The notes below the pieces were generated by a model. That model searched no databases and was not told the origin of the DNA. It was given only the letters and a program-made list of their open reading frames with translations. Both the position numbers and the translations under genes were made by a program. From NCBI RefSeq assembly GCF_026210795.1, contig NC_089442.1, forward strand, positions 2,914,001-2,978,000: a stretch of DNA of 64,000 nucleotides, written 5' to 3'. Shown here piece by piece: positions 1 through 13,205 of the stretch; position 1 is the first letter of the stretch; each line of letters opens with the position of its first letter. This stretch comes from Rhizophagus irregularis (Eukaryota > Glomeromycota > Glomeromycetes > Glomerales > Glomeraceae).

Positions 1-1690
1 ATAATTTTTCTTAATAAATCAATTCATGTAATATATATTTTAATAATTAAATTTGTATAATGTTTTTTAATAATTACTAAATTTGTATAATGCTTTTTTT
101 AATAAATAAACTCGTATAATGTTTTTTAATGAATAAATTTAATAAATTCGGGTATATATATTAAAATTCAGATATATATATATTTTTGGATATATATATT
201 TTTTATATAATTTGGATATATGTAAAATTTAGACATATTTTTTTTTTATATTTGATCAGGTTCATTTAAGAATGTTATTCGCTTTATATATTTAATTTCC
301 TTCAATTCCTATTATAATTAATCCCAAAAATTAGCCTCCTGAACCATGTATACTGTACGAATAATAAATATTTCCTTGATGTTAATATGTAGTTAGCTCC
401 CAGATTTTTGGCCAGCCAAATTGACAATTCATAATTCCTTGATGTCAATATATGGTTAGCTCTTGATTTTTGATCAACCAATTCGGATCATGCTGCAGAT
501 CATGATTAATTTTTTTTTTTTATATAAACGACCATTGTTCGTAATATTGAACTCAATATCAACTCAATATCAATATCAATATCAATATCAATTCAATATC
601 AATTCAATACAATATCAATATCAATATCAATATCAATAATATCAATAATATAAAAACGTACCCTATACTTAGCGCATAAGAGCTAACCAAATTAGTAAAA
701 TTTTCCTTCCTTTCCAGGATAGCACGATTAGCATAACAACCAATTACAAGGACTATCACTATTAAAATGAAGATCACCTGATATCGTTAACTATATAGTG
801 TGATCTGTATATAGTGTCAAATATTGGTTTATGTAATAAAATATTTTAAGGTATTTAAAAGTGTCTTTAATTAAAAAACAAAATTGCAGGCAAATTTGGC
901 TGCAAAACAGTTTAAGGGATAAAAATTCATCTCTAAATAATAAATGTATATTGACTGATATATAAGAAATAAATTGAATTATTAACTATCTTAAGTCTAA
1001 TCTAAATTATGTACTGTAAGTCTCATAATACGAAAAACGTCAAAAAGATTTTTTTTTGGAACATACAGTAAGTTGCTACGCCACAATATCAATTCATAAG
1101 TTATATTCTTATTTATTTGTTTTGTGGGAAACTGGGAATATTCCCGTTTCCATATTTAAAAATTAAAAAATTTAACTACATTGTATAATTTATAAAGTTT
1201 TAAAGCAGTGCATTGGTGTTCTTCCTATAATAGATTATTCCTGTGAGTTTCCGTATCATATTTATGATTTGAATGATAGGAAGTTTGATTTTCGTATTAA
1301 AAAAATTAAACAGCACTTTTTTTTAGGCGACATAATGTTAAAAAATTGGTTTTCGTTTTATAGATTCAAAATTCTGAGGTCGGCGGTCGGTTTTATATAT
1401 TTTTTGTAAGGTAAAATGATAGTCCCAAATTTTTAAGATTTTTTTTTTTTTTAATCTGCAAATTTTCATAAAACTAGGTCGGTGATTATGAGAACCAATT
1501 ATTTAACGTTGTATCGCTTTATATAAATTAAAAATAAAAGTGAAAACCAGCGAATCATTTCTCTAAGATTTGTAACACACACATATTTGTATTAGGTGAC
1601 ACCCGAGCGTCAAAGAAAACATGTCTAAAATTAGAAGTCATTAACGCCACCAGAATTTATAATAAATGTTACACTGTCGCAAATATACGC
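1..1690. other. AT-rich 5' flank, no gene seen
   Basis: No open frame, exon chain or RNA gene that I can support. The stretch is AT-rich with many T and A runs. A microsatellite is listed separately. The last 40 bases carry a TATA-like site for the following gene. Confidence 0.6.
552..650. repeat. (ATCAAT)n microsatellite
   Basis: About 100 bases built from irregular ATCAAT / ATCAATTCA units, ending in AATATCAATA units. It is seen directly. The units are 5-9 bases with no spacers, so this is a simple repeat and not an array of another kind. Confidence 0.9.
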
Positions 1691-1698
1691 TATATATA
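1691..1698 (+). promoter_or_regulatory. TATA-like box of the kinase-fusion gene
   Basis: TATATATA lies about 41 bases before the ATG at 1732. Its spacing is consistent with a short 5' UTR. In such AT-rich DNA this string is common, so support is positional only. Confidence 0.35.
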
Positions 1699-1731
1699 AC
1701 CGTCTAGTTTTCCAAGTTTTTTTCGTCAAAA

Positions 1732-4700
1732 ATGTCAAAAATCAGCAACAATTTAGAAACATTAATTTCTGAAGGATGTATCGAATATTATGAATATTCT
1801 GATTTTAAAAATATACAACTGATAGGAAAAGGTGCGTCTGGAAGCGTGACTCGTGCTACTTGGAAAGATACTACTACTCGTTTTTTCGCCTTGAAATCTT
1901 TTAATAATGATAAACAAACTCATAAAGAAATTGTTAAAGAGGTATAGTAATATTCAATATTTGAATTATTTTTAAAGTATATGTGAAATTAAAATAATTT
2001 TTATACAATAATCTTGACTGTGTAAAGTTAACACTTCATCGGAAAGTTGATATTCATGAAAATATTTTACGATTCTACGGAATCTCAAGCGTTGAACCCG
2101 GTAAGTATTTAAAATATAGTATAACATTTTGACAAATAATTTAATTACCGTTCCTTTTTTTTAATCCAACATTTTATTTTATTTTATTTTTTTCAGACGA
2201 AATGAATCAGATGAAAAAATACTATTTAGTTTTAGAATATGCAGATAGCGACACATTAAACACGTATTTAAATAATCATTTTGATGAACTTAATTGGAAT
2301 GATAAACTGCGTTTGGCATTTCAATTGACAAGTGCCGTGGAATGTATTCATTGTTGTGGTATTATTCACCGTGACCTAGTAATAACATTTTTTTAATGAA
2401 TTTGAAATTATTTATTTTATTTGCTCAATTTTAACAAAAATTTTTTTTTAATATAATATATAGCATGCCAAAAATATACTTATACATCAGAAAAGTATTA
2501 AATTGGCAGATTTTGGTTTATCAAAAAAAATTTCTGAAGAATCAAGTAACGCGAAAAAAGTATTCGGGGTAGTACCTTATATAGATCCAAAAAGTCTCGA
2601 TGACCAAAAATATAAATTAAATGAAAAATCTGATATATATGGTATTGGTGTTCTAATGTGGCAAATCTCAAGTGGTCGCCAACCATTTAAAGATAAGGGT
2701 TTTGATTATGATGTGCAATTATCTATTGCTATAATTAATGGATTAAGAGAAGAAATTATTGATAAAACTCCCGTCGAATATAGTAATTTATATAAAGGTA
2801 ATTAATAATCTTTTGTTGATATTTAATTGATTTGTATTTTTCAAAAGAACGAATTAAAAAAAATTATTCAATAAATAGAATGTTGGAAAAACGAACCAAA
2901 TAATCGTCCAAATATACAGAAAGTTGTTTTAACTCTTAAAGCAATAATTTCTCCTAAACAAGACAATACAATTAATGAAAATTTTTCAGAAGAGAGTGTA
3001 ATCGATTCATCAGAAAAATATCAAACTATAAGCGATATAATTCCAGATATTAATGAAGATTTATCAATTGACTCAAATATTGGCGTTAATTCCTCAAATG
3101 ATTTCTCAAATGATAAACCAGATATAAGCACACAAAGAAATTCCGCTCAATTAATAAATATAGTCGATTCTAAAAAATCTGAAAGTAGTTCATCAAATGC
3201 ACTAAATAAACGGATAAACCCCTCATGTAGAAATGCGATTGAGTTAGCATTAGAAGAAGATGGATTCACCACACTCGACGAAAAAGCAAAAGAACTTATT
3301 AAAAAATTGACTGAAACTAAATATTTGCAAGCTTTAAAATTACTTATTGAAAACTTGCAAAATGAATTTACACCTCAAATTCTTCGAGATACTTTAGTTG
3401 CTTTAGCAGATCCAACGTCATTTGATTATTACGCAAAACAAAGCGTAGCTAGATTAGAGCTACATTTACGTACATGGGCGGAAGTCCTAGAGAGGGTATG
3501 TTTTTCACCAATGTGTCTTAGTAAAGAACTTCAAGATAAAATTCATAATTCTTTGACAAAATTTGCAGAAATATATCACAAAACAACACAAATAATGGAA
3601 GAAGGATTTGAGAATAATAATTTTAATCTTAATTTTGACCAACAAAATGATGATGACTGTGAAACAATCACCAAAAATCGAAATTATAATATTGAATTTT
3701 TATTAATTCACCTAAGGGATACATTAAATAGCCTGCGTGATGATGAAACTTGGTTTCAAGAAATTATACGAAAAACTAGAGAATTACTTAAGGTTGTCGT
3801 GAATATTGTACCCGGAATTCTAACAGCAACTTCTGAGAATACTACTCTAAATAATAGTTGCTCGATATTATCTATGCTTACTCAATTACGCCAAGGTTTA
3901 AGTTTTAAATATCCAGTAGCAACATATTATATAGATTGGAGAATCATGTTAATCATACAGTATAATCTTCTTAATTGGACTGATAGTTCTGAAAAAATAT
4001 TTAATAAAAAATTTGGAGAAATGTTATTAATGGAATATATCTGGGGCTTTTTAGAAAAAGAATGGATTAATACTGCCGAAAAATCTATTTTAAGTTCTCA
4101 GATGAAATTTGATGAATTATCAAATAAACTTGTTAAATCTTTTAAAAATACTGGTAGTTTCTCAAATAAACCATTTTCACTGCCACATACTTTATGGTTT
4201 GGAATATTGGATATTGCACAAAATCTTATCTTAAGATCCACTCATACAGCAATACATGGACTTGGTTATTACTTAGCAATTGAATCACTTAATAAAGCTC
4301 CAAGTAGTTTCATTCAATTTAAAGCAGTAGAAATATTATTACATCTATATAATATTAACAATGAATTATTTTCAATAATAGAAATTGATTTTGATCAATA
4401 TGTTCAAAAATTAAAAAAAAATAATTTAGAAACAGATCATTTTCAAAATTTGTTATTATTTATGAAAGAAATATGCCTTGAAGATTTTGATATATTAAAT
4501 AAAAGTGCTAAAATCAATAAAGAAAAAGAAGAAAAAGGAAAAGAGAAAGAAAAAATCTTGGATCAAAATTTATATTTAAAAAAAGATCAATTGTCAAATT
4601 ATACCATTTTAGAAACTATAGCAGATGAAATGACTTGTCCAGTTAGTAGTGAACCAACAGATCAACTCTGTATTTTAAAATGTCAACATATATTATCTCT

Positions 4701-6886
4701 GGATAATTTCAAAAAATTAAAACAAAAAAATTGTCCTAAATGTCGAGAAAAAATTGATGATATTGATATCAGATATATTCCACAAAGCACTATTTATAAA
4801 AACTTATATTCTTATCTTTTTGAAGCTGGATATATTTTACCTTTAATTGAATCAGAAGATACACATAATCAATGCAATAGTGATTCAGATAATTCAGAGT
4901 TTGATACTATGTTGATCAAAAAGAAAAGATTTAGATTAAATTCAAGTATATCGTTGCAATCATTCTTTCCAAAAATTTCAAAAAAGCAACATCCAATGTA
5001 TCAGAATGCTATAAAAGAATTAAATGAAAATAATTATGAAAAAACTGAATATTATTGTAAAGAATTTTTGAAAATCTTTCCTACAAATTATATTATAAGA
5101 TGTATTTTAGCTTATACTTATAGGTGTCTTAATAACTATGAACTAGCACATTTATATTTAAAAGAAGCTATTCGTCTAAAAAAAAAGAAACCAATTGCTT
5201 ATTTTATTTGCGGAGAATTATTCTTTAGACAAAGTAATTATGATAAAGCAATATATAATTTGAACAAATCACTGGAATATAAGACAAAAATAAGTAATTT
5301 ATATATAATACTTGGGAATAGTTATATTTATAAAGCAGAATCTTGCAATTATAATAATTATAATAATTATTATTATTATTTATCAGAAGCTTTAAAAAAT
5401 TATAATACCGCTTTACAAAACAATCCATATAATTATTTATGTCTTAAAACTAGTGCATTCATTTATGAAAAGCAAGAATATTATTCTAATGCTTTAAAAA
5501 TGTTAGATAAATTACTAAGTATTAACAAAAATAATTCATTAATGTTATGTTATTATGGAGAAATTTTAAGTTGTATGAATAAGTTATGGTAAGGCTATAT
5601 CATACTTTACAAAAGCAAATATTATTGATCCAAATAACGTTCACTATCTAAATAAGAGAAGTATGGCATATTTTGCTTTTCAAGATGACGATAAATATTT
5701 ATTGGACTTTAAAAAGACCATACAATTAGATCCATTAAATAGTATTGCATACTATTATAAGATATTAATATATATGATAAGATTGAATAATATATATTAT
5801 GACGGACAATCATTTTTAACAAACTATAGTATAGAAAAAAAGGAAAATATTACTGAAACTATTGTAAAATTTGAAAAATGCATAGAATTAGATCATGATT
5901 TTTGGTTGAAATTATGTAAAATTTATGAGATGGAAGAATACAATTTTAATTATCTTGGAATCATTAATAAAATTAATGAATACATGTATAAAGGTAAAAG
6001 AGATTTATATTTTTTTTAATAATAATTAACTTTCTAATTTAATAAATTTACAGTACATAGGGTTTATTTTATATCAAACCTTGTAAATTTGGATGATACA
6101 TATCATCAATTTGAAGAAAGTAATTCAAATAGGTAAGTTATTTATTTTTATTTATTAAATAATCTTTAAATACATTAACATTAATTGATTACTTGTATTA
6201 TTTAATTTAATAAGTCTAACAGGATATGTATTATCTTTTAAAAATGAGGAGAGTTTGAGTTTGGGTTTGCCAAAATTTTCAACGATTTTTGAAAGTTTTA
6301 AATGTTATTGGATCATTTGGAAAATAAATATTAACAAATTATCAGCCAATTGTTTTATAAATTTTGTAATTAAAAAATTTGATTATTTAGATATGGTAAG
6401 TTTTGCTAACTATTAAATTCTTTTTTTAGTTCTTATTTAATTATATGATAATGTTTAAAAAATCAATTTCTACACTCAATAGATGCACAAGCAAAAATTG
6501 GTTCTTACTTATAATGATTTGTCAAAATATGAGAAGTTAGGTTGGGTTGAATTTAAGCTTCCATATGAATTAGATAACATATGGATTAATGGTATACAAG
6601 TTTCGATTGAAATAGAGGGTCTTGTTGACATGGTATATATTATACTTTAATTACCTGTTCAATTATTGTTATATATGTGTCATATATAATTAAAACTTGC
6701 ATTATTATTATTCATTGAATACAGCAAATAGATTATATTAGATTCATCCCATATAAACAGACTAAAACAAGTAATATACTATCAGGTCATAAAGTTTATT
6801 TAAATGTTCCTGAAATTTTCAAGGATAAGTATTTTTCAAGAAAGGAAATGGAGAATTTGCTTGAATTGAAAGACATTATCGGGTAA
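1732..6886 (+). CDS. Protein kinase fused to helical / RING-like / TPR / beta-tail core (frameshifted)
   Basis: My model joins 1732-1941, 2028-2100, 2197-2378, 2464-2797, 2879-5993, 6054-6132, 6215-6395, 6483-6632 and 6725-6886, giving about 1494 residues once one extra base is ignored. Residues 1 to about 290 are a kinase: glycine loop [11 protein letters not shown] lysine, catalytic HRDLHAKN, DFG, and [11 protein letters not shown]; it looks catalytically complete. After a Ser/Asn-rich linker (about 290-385) comes the family core: helical region, RING/U-box-like module near 850, TPRs from about 970, and a beta-rich tail in the last four exons. An extra T at 5584 breaks the frame inside a TPR; removing it restores alignment of the same length to the paralogues. 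The break is either a real lesion or an assembly error. Splice phases in the tail match the paralogues. Kinase family resembles fungal TKL-type kinases; substrate unknown. Confidence 0.85.
5584..5584 (+). other. 1-nt frame disruption in TPR region
   Basis: The frame stops at 5592 just after this base, while the +1 frame continues without a stop from 5585 to the splice donor at 5994 and matches the paralogous TPRs. MNK then [12 protein letters not shown] gives exactly the paralogue spacing if one T of the TT is removed. Confidence 0.85.
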
Positions 6887-8018
6887 CTTATAAGAAACAA
6901 CATATTTATTATAATATTTTTTCTTTTTTGCTTTTTTCTTTTTAATTGCCTAGAATTATAAATTTATTTTTCTTATAATATACCTTATATGTTTATAGAG
7001 TTGTATTTTATTACTTTGCAATATGTTACAAACATTTAGACCTTTTTAGCATAAAGCTTTATAATAAGCATACAAAAGTTTATCAGGAAGAATTTATGAG
7101 ATAAAATTTATATAATAATAATTTTCACTTTTATGAATAATCCATAGAATTTAATAAAAATTTTCATTAAATATACTATTTATACATTATGAATAAGACT
7201 GACTTCATTTTTGTAATATAAAAATCCAACATTAAAAGTATAGTAAGCCAGAAGTACATTGTAAATTTGATTTACTTACTGTAGTATTTCAATTCAGGTG
7301 AAATTCGTCATCCGAATTTAATTTGGATGAAAATCTTGATAAAAAAAATATTTTAAAAATTTAGCTCTATCATTATATTTACAACATTAAATATGATTAA
7401 ACAGGCAAAATCTGATTACTAGTTCCAGAAATATTTAAAGTTATTTGAAACTTGATATTTTGATGAATCAATTCAAAACTGTGAATTTTCATCTAGATTT
7501 TGGTTTAATCCGATCAATATGTATGGATACATGGATTGAAACACTAACTTGCAAAAATATGATCATTACCTTATATGTTTTTAAAAATTTATATGTATTT
7601 TTTAAAAAAATTTCTAATGAAATATTCTAACATTATAAAGTTACTATATTCTTAGAAGAATAAATAATCTAAATACAATCTAAAAAGCGTGACTTGTTAA
7701 AATTGAAAATTTCAGTTGTTATTGAATAGAAAATAAGCTTTATTAATTTGAAAATAAATATCTACTAAATATTACAAATTACTCAATGAAGAATAGCTTC
7801 TTAATACTTTTGATAAAGAATATATTGAGACTTTTCATATGGGCTGATTTGTCTACCTTTAATTAAAATATTGATTTTATTACATTTTTATTATACAAAA
7901 TACTATATAATATACAGTAAATTGGAGTGAATATTAAAAAATTTTTATTTAATGTTATTATACTATAATTTGGTAAATATTTCTTTTAAATTGATATAAT
8001 TCTTAGCACTTACTATAT
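6887..8018. other. AT-rich intergenic, no gene seen
   Basis: Follows the stop of the kinase-fusion gene. It contains AATAAA-like strings and short chance frames only (for example 7445-7630, with no homology or splice support). Confidence 0.55.
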
Positions 8019-8345
8019 ATGTTAAAAATTTGTATCTCAACTTTAAACGCAGATCCAATGATCCAATCGGCAAGCTCTTTTTTCGCTCATATAGACCTGA
8101 TCAAAGGCTTTCCAAAGAGCCTAAATTTATAAAAAATGGATCAGTGGATCCCAAGATATTTGCATTTAAGCATGTTAAAAAGTTCGTACTTAACTTTAAA
8201 CGTAAATATCTCCGGATCTAATGATTCAATCAGAGAGCTCTTTTTTCACCTATAAAGTCTGGAACGAGCCTAAAGTTATAGAAAATGGATCAGTGAATCT
8301 TGATATATTTGCGTCTAAAGATGGTAATACAAACTCTTAAAGCTA
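8019..8345. repeat. Two-copy tandem repeat, period about 153 bp
   Basis: The segment beginning ATGTTAAAAATTTG near 8020 and the one beginning ATGTTAAAAAGTTCG near 8171 are diverged direct copies. Shared landmarks are CTTTAAACG (8041 and 8194), AGAGCTCTTTTTTC or AAGCTCTTTTTTC, and AATGGATCAGTG. A third copy may begin near 8325. The open frame at 8030-8221 lies on repeat DNA and is not convincing as a gene. Confidence 0.75.
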
Positions 8346-10856
8346 CTAAGACTATATAAATTTTTATTTTACTTTATATTTTATTAAAACATACTTACTT
8401 TTTAACAATATATGTTAAAAATTCTATATATATGAGAAATGGGTTTTTTATTAGTGAAATAGGTTTTTTATACATCTCTTACATCTCTTTTACATTTAAT
8501 AATTTAAGTTTTGCAAATGTAAATTTTTGTTCAACTTATTATTTAGTCAAGTGATCATCAATCAGATGATTTTTTGGTATTACAAAACAATTTTGAGTAA
8601 CGAAAATTGTGAAATCAATTCAATAACTCTTTTTAATGCAGAGTAAACAAATCAGCCCATATGTCTTGATTCAGATTAAGAGCATCAAAAATCTTTTTTT
8701 TTACAGGATGCCAAAAAATAATATATAAATACTATATAAATACATAAATACATTTTATATTCAACCTGTTTTAACTTATCCATCTGTTATTGTCAATCTC
8801 AGCAAGCCATTCAGGATTGATTGATTAATTATATAAGAATAATAACAGTCTCTAGTTGTCTTAGCCAGGGTAAAATGTGCTGAAAATCCATTATCCCGAA
8901 TATTTTTTTTGAGGAACTTAAGAACTGGACATCACATCTCCACCCCTTTTATATTCTGCAGACTGACTTGGTTGGCAAAATGATTCTTCCCTTTTATAAT
9001 ACATATTAAGTATGTTGGTTGATATATATATTTAATTAGAATTAATATATTAAATTTACCATTTGTAACACATTCAGAGATCCCTTTTTAATCCTTTTAC
9101 AATGTAAAATTATACTTTAAGAATAAAGTCCATTTCAGTGTAATTTTCATCAACTAGTAAATTTTCACACTATTGTTAACTTCAAAAAGACTATATTAAT
9201 AAATAAAAGTATTCAGAATAGAACATAATAAACAATAATACAACCAATTTTAATACATACAAGTCACTATAAATTTTACTAATTTTGTAAAATCATGGTA
9301 TTAGCTGACAATACAAAATTTATAGTATTATTTTCTTGTAATACAGTCTGAAAAACAAAGATTATACATATATGCACACACATATTTTGCTTACCTTCTA
9401 TATTTTTATAATAAATTTATTTACTTTTTGGTCCATTTCAGGAATCTTAAGAATTTTTTTGTGGTTTTTGTCTTCTCTCACATATATTGATGATCTTCCA
9501 TAAAGAACCATTCATTCATGTGTTCTAAAAAATCACTAATTTTAAACATACTGTGTTTTAAAGTTTCCTTTTCACATTTCTTTTTGTTGAACCCATCATT
9601 GTTCTTCATTTTCTTAAATTTATGAAAAAAAAAAACAGATTGTGAACAAGCTAGCCAAAAAAGTAAGGAACTAACAATGAAATTAAAAATGTTGTATATA
9701 GACATACTAACTTCTTATCCTCTGGTATACATGATCATTTCAGATTTATCACAACCTTCATCTGTTTTGCATTATTTTGAAATATGAAATATGTAAGCAT
9801 ATAAATTAGCATAAACATACTACTAAAATAATTATGAAGAGTTACCTTTTCTTTCTTAGAAAAAAGTTCTTGACCATTTGATATCTTATTCTGTAGTGAT
9901 TAATCCTGTATTCATGATTGAACCTGCTTGTACAAGTATTCACTTTTTTACCAATTTTACTATCCTAATAAGATTTAGAAAATTAGCAATATTTTCAAAT
10001 AATATACCCCTAATACCCATCCCATCAAAACATCATCATCTGTGTCCCAACACTGGTTTTGTGGCTTGGCAAGCTTGAATGACAAGAAACTAAGAAGGTC
10101 TCTGTCACATCACTTAGGCTGTTATAGAGAGAGCTTTTATGAAAGTAGAAGAGTAGCAGTATACAAATAAAATGAGGGATTTTAAGAGTCCTCATTTTCC
10201 ACCATCAATAAATTTGAAGTAAATTTCAACCATGGATGGTTAATATGTCTATTTTTTTAAATATGAAATATGGTAAAAATTTTCCATAATTATTATAGTA
10301 AATTATAATAAACTTAATTTTTCTTAATTTCTCAGTAAACATTGAATTACAATATTTTCAGAGTATAAACTAGCTAAATTTTGTTATAAATAAATTCAGT
10401 AAACAAAAAAGATAAGATTTGTTATATAATGATAATATGAAAAAGAAAAAAATTTTGGATCATAAATATATTAAAGATCACATGTCCATCATATCTACTT
10501 TCTCGTCACTTTCTATTTTTCGTGCTCAACAATTGTTTTAAGATCTTTAATATACTTATTTATCTTTTTTTAGGAATGGTTCTTAATTTTATTCCTCTAT
10601 AAAACTGAGAATACTCCATTTACTATCAAAATATTTTTCATTTCAGCACTATTCTTAGGTTTACAGTAGTTGACAGGTTTAAGTTTGACCGTTATCACTA
10701 TCATTATTCTTTTAGAATTTCTAATAAATAATTCTTGATGTTGTAGCTTTCTTCTTTACATTAAACATAACAAACAATATCAAACAATATAAAGATTTTG
10801 ATCGACTATATAAAAGAATTATTAATGATCACATGATAACTCCTGAGAACTCTAAA
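8346..10856. other. Gene-poor AT-rich stretch
   Basis: I see no supported exon chain. Frames at 9478-9705 (-) and 9878-10078 (+) are short, low in complexity or lack any recognisable motif. The base composition is a little richer in GC near 8860-9000 and 10000-10140, perhaps old repeat DNA. Confidence 0.5.
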
Positions 10857-10859
10857 AAT

Positions 10860-11185
10860 TATATTTAAGGATATAAATAAGTTATATTTAAGACCGAAAA
10901 TAAAAATAAATTATATTTAAGACTAAAATAAAATCATTTAAGACTGAAAATAAAATAAAAATAAATTATATTTAAGACCGAAAATAAAATAAAAATAAAA
11001 ATAATTTATATTTAAGACTGAAAATAAAAGAAAATAAAAATAAAAATAAATTATATTTATGACCGAAAATAAAAGAAAATAAAAATAAAAATAAATTATA
11101 TTTAAGAACTGAAATATAATTAAGTTATATTTAAGACCGAAAATAAAAATAAATTATTTATGACCGAAAATAAAAATCATATTTA
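10860..11185. repeat. Minisatellite of TTATATTTAAGACCGAAAATAAAA-type units
   Basis: About ten imperfect units, each built from a TTATATTTAAGAC(C/T)G block followed by a variable run of AAAATAAA blocks. Unit length varies from about 25 to 55 bases because the A-rich tail expands and contracts. Confidence 0.85.
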
Positions 11186-11877
11186 TGGCTGAGGGTTTCA
11201 GTTAGTGTCATAGCGGTTGCAAATTAGAATTCTGTGTACGTTGTGATTACTGAATGATTATAATTACAGGACGATTACAGGACGAACATTGTTCGATTTT
11301 TGTTCGGTAATCGTCCCGTAATCTAATAATATTTTTTTTATCAGATGATCTATAGGCGGGTAGGACAGTTTTGAAAAGCGCAATAATAAAGTCTCTCATT
11401 TGAACCCTTTAGGTCCTTCCACCGAACATAAGGTCATTTGTCATTTAAGTGATTTATGATATAATCCTTATTTAAGCAGACAGCAAAGTTAAAGTATGTT
11501 ATTGAGTTCGGGAAGTAACATTATAAAGAGCATGAAAAACAAGAAAATGAGTTACAATATAAAAAATCTTCCAACACGTAATGCTAGCACATTGTCATAA
11601 AAGAGCACGTGTAACAACCTTTGGATACACGACTGTCCAAAAAATAAATGGGGAGGGGCAACCGATCGAGACGACTAAAAAAAACCTAAGACTAAACACT
11701 ATCCTACAAAAGGGGGAAATGTGAAGGAAAAAAGAAGTTGTGTATTATCCTCTCAGTACATAACCTATAAATAGAAAATCAAAAAAAAAAAACCATTAAT
11801 ATGGAGATTAATATGTATATTACAGATTTTATCCTCCTGCGTCTCTAATCGTTTAAGTAACTTTATTAACGATTTGA
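11186..11877. other. Intergenic, no gene seen
   Basis: Contains a near-palindromic ATTACAGGACGA / CGTCCCGTAATC pair around 11265-11320, which may be the end of a small inverted-repeat element. No coding signal was recognised. Confidence 0.45.
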
Positions 11878-12660
11878 CCACAGCTCGCGTATCTTTAGAG
11901 CCTGACGGCTTTTCGGAGTTGTTGCGTTATTGCGGTCCTTTTTAGATTTCGAGGATTTCATCTTCTTATCTCTTTTGGTCTTAAGAACGAAGATTTGGGA
12001 TCAGACGAATGACGAATCTGATTTCTTTGAATTATCCTTCTTTTTCGAAGGTTTGGATGCGTTAGGGGCCCATATCTTGATTGGTTGTTCACGTTCGAGG
12101 ACTTATTTAAGAGGTTCATGTGAATCAAAATAGAGTATTCCCATTCGTATACCTTAGTCTGGTTGTAATTAATGAATGATATTTGCCTGAATAGGGTGCC
12201 AATAAGTCCGACTCAGACTTGCCCTCCGGAAATTCAAATCTTGCTTGATAACGCGTATGTTCCTTTCGTCCTTGAATTTTCAATGTACTGGGTACCAAAG
12301 TTGAAGTATGTCGGAAGCAATGTAGTAGTATTGACCAGGATCGTAAGGTCACATGATATAATTCTCAGAATATTTGTAAATAACTCGTGCCATCATTATT
12401 ATTATTTTAACAGACTCTTGCGATGGAGCTGATGGAGGTGCTGAAACGGTATGTTTATAATACGACAAGCTCTAGAGTACATATGGTTTCTCCCAGTTAG
12501 GGGGAATGTTGTTAGAAGGAAGTAACTTTTTACTAACAGTGCATGAATAAGTCCGCGGATGGTGAATTAGTTCTTGGTTTTTTAGAGTATGATAATTTTC
12601 ATTGTACACCGGTAGCCGGTAGGGAGACAGTCTACCTAACCCTTGCCCGTTCAACTAAAT
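11878..12660 (-). pseudogene. Decayed coding relic, perhaps a retroelement ORF
   Basis: The stretch is distinctly richer in GC than its surroundings and has open frames on the minus strand that change frame several times: 12472-12654, then 12125-12352, then a lysine/serine-rich end (KTKRDKKMKSSKSKKDR) read from about 12010 down to a stop at 11878. Codon-like composition across frame changes suggests a once-continuous protein of about 250 residues. A basic, Ser/Lys-rich C-terminus would suit a gag- or ORF1-type protein of a retroelement, but I recognise no diagnostic domain. The opposite-strand frame 12172-12432 is its shadow. Confidence 0.35.
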
Positions 12661-12889
12661 AAAATTCTAATATAGCTTATACTGTCGGTGATTGTTCTGA
12701 CAAGGGAGCTTGCAAACTGATTTCGAAGTTAACGTTAATAGTACAAAATTGTTAACTAAGCCAATTTGGGCATTGATTTTATAATATGCTAATTATACTT
12801 TTATTATTCTTACGTGAGAATTCGAGCCATCGGCAGCCATACTTATGCGCTTAGCTGGTAATATAATTAAAGAGTAATTAAAGGCACAT

Positions 12890-13205
12890 AATTTTAAGCG
12901 AGCGTAATGAGCGTGTTAAAGTGATTAAATAAAATCAAAATTTTTAATAAAGATGATAATGTTGATGCAGCCAACAAAATAATATTATACGCTCAGTGAT
13001 ATAAATCGAGGTAGCGCAATAGGCGCAGCGTACAGCACTTCCTATAATTATTTTACTCTTACATATAGTGCCCATAGTTTTTACATTTTGCGCGTACAAA
13101 CATTTTTTGAATTTATTATCGTGACCGCAACGTATAGTGCCTATATTGCGCATATGACATTTGCGCGTACAAAAATTTTAAATATTCCCGAACGCGGGAA
13201 GCGCA
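12890..13205. repeat. GC-richer repeat patch with duplicated TATAGTGCC ... GCGCGTACAAA unit
   Basis: Two direct copies of a roughly 75-bp unit: TATAGTGCCCATA ... TTGCGCGTACAAA near 13063-13105 and TATAGTGCCTATA ... TTGCGCGTACAAA near 13133-13175. A CCCGAACGCGGG palindrome follows near 13187. GCG-rich words stand out against the AT-rich background, so this is probably an inserted dispersed repeat. The minus-strand frame 12944-13153 overlies it. Confidence 0.55.

Noticed and set aside
552-650. Repeat array that could be mistaken for spaced repeats
   Set aside because: Units are only 5-9 bases with no spacers, a simple microsatellite.
5225-5428. Minus-strand frame opposite the TPR region
   Set aside because: It is the shadow of the family gene, Asn/Tyr-rich from AT codons; the same applies to 28490-28714, 29037-29261 and 55404-55631 on the strands or frames not used.
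12172-12432. Plus-strand frame of 86 codons
   Set aside because: It overlaps the minus-strand relic, has no motif and no splice or start support.
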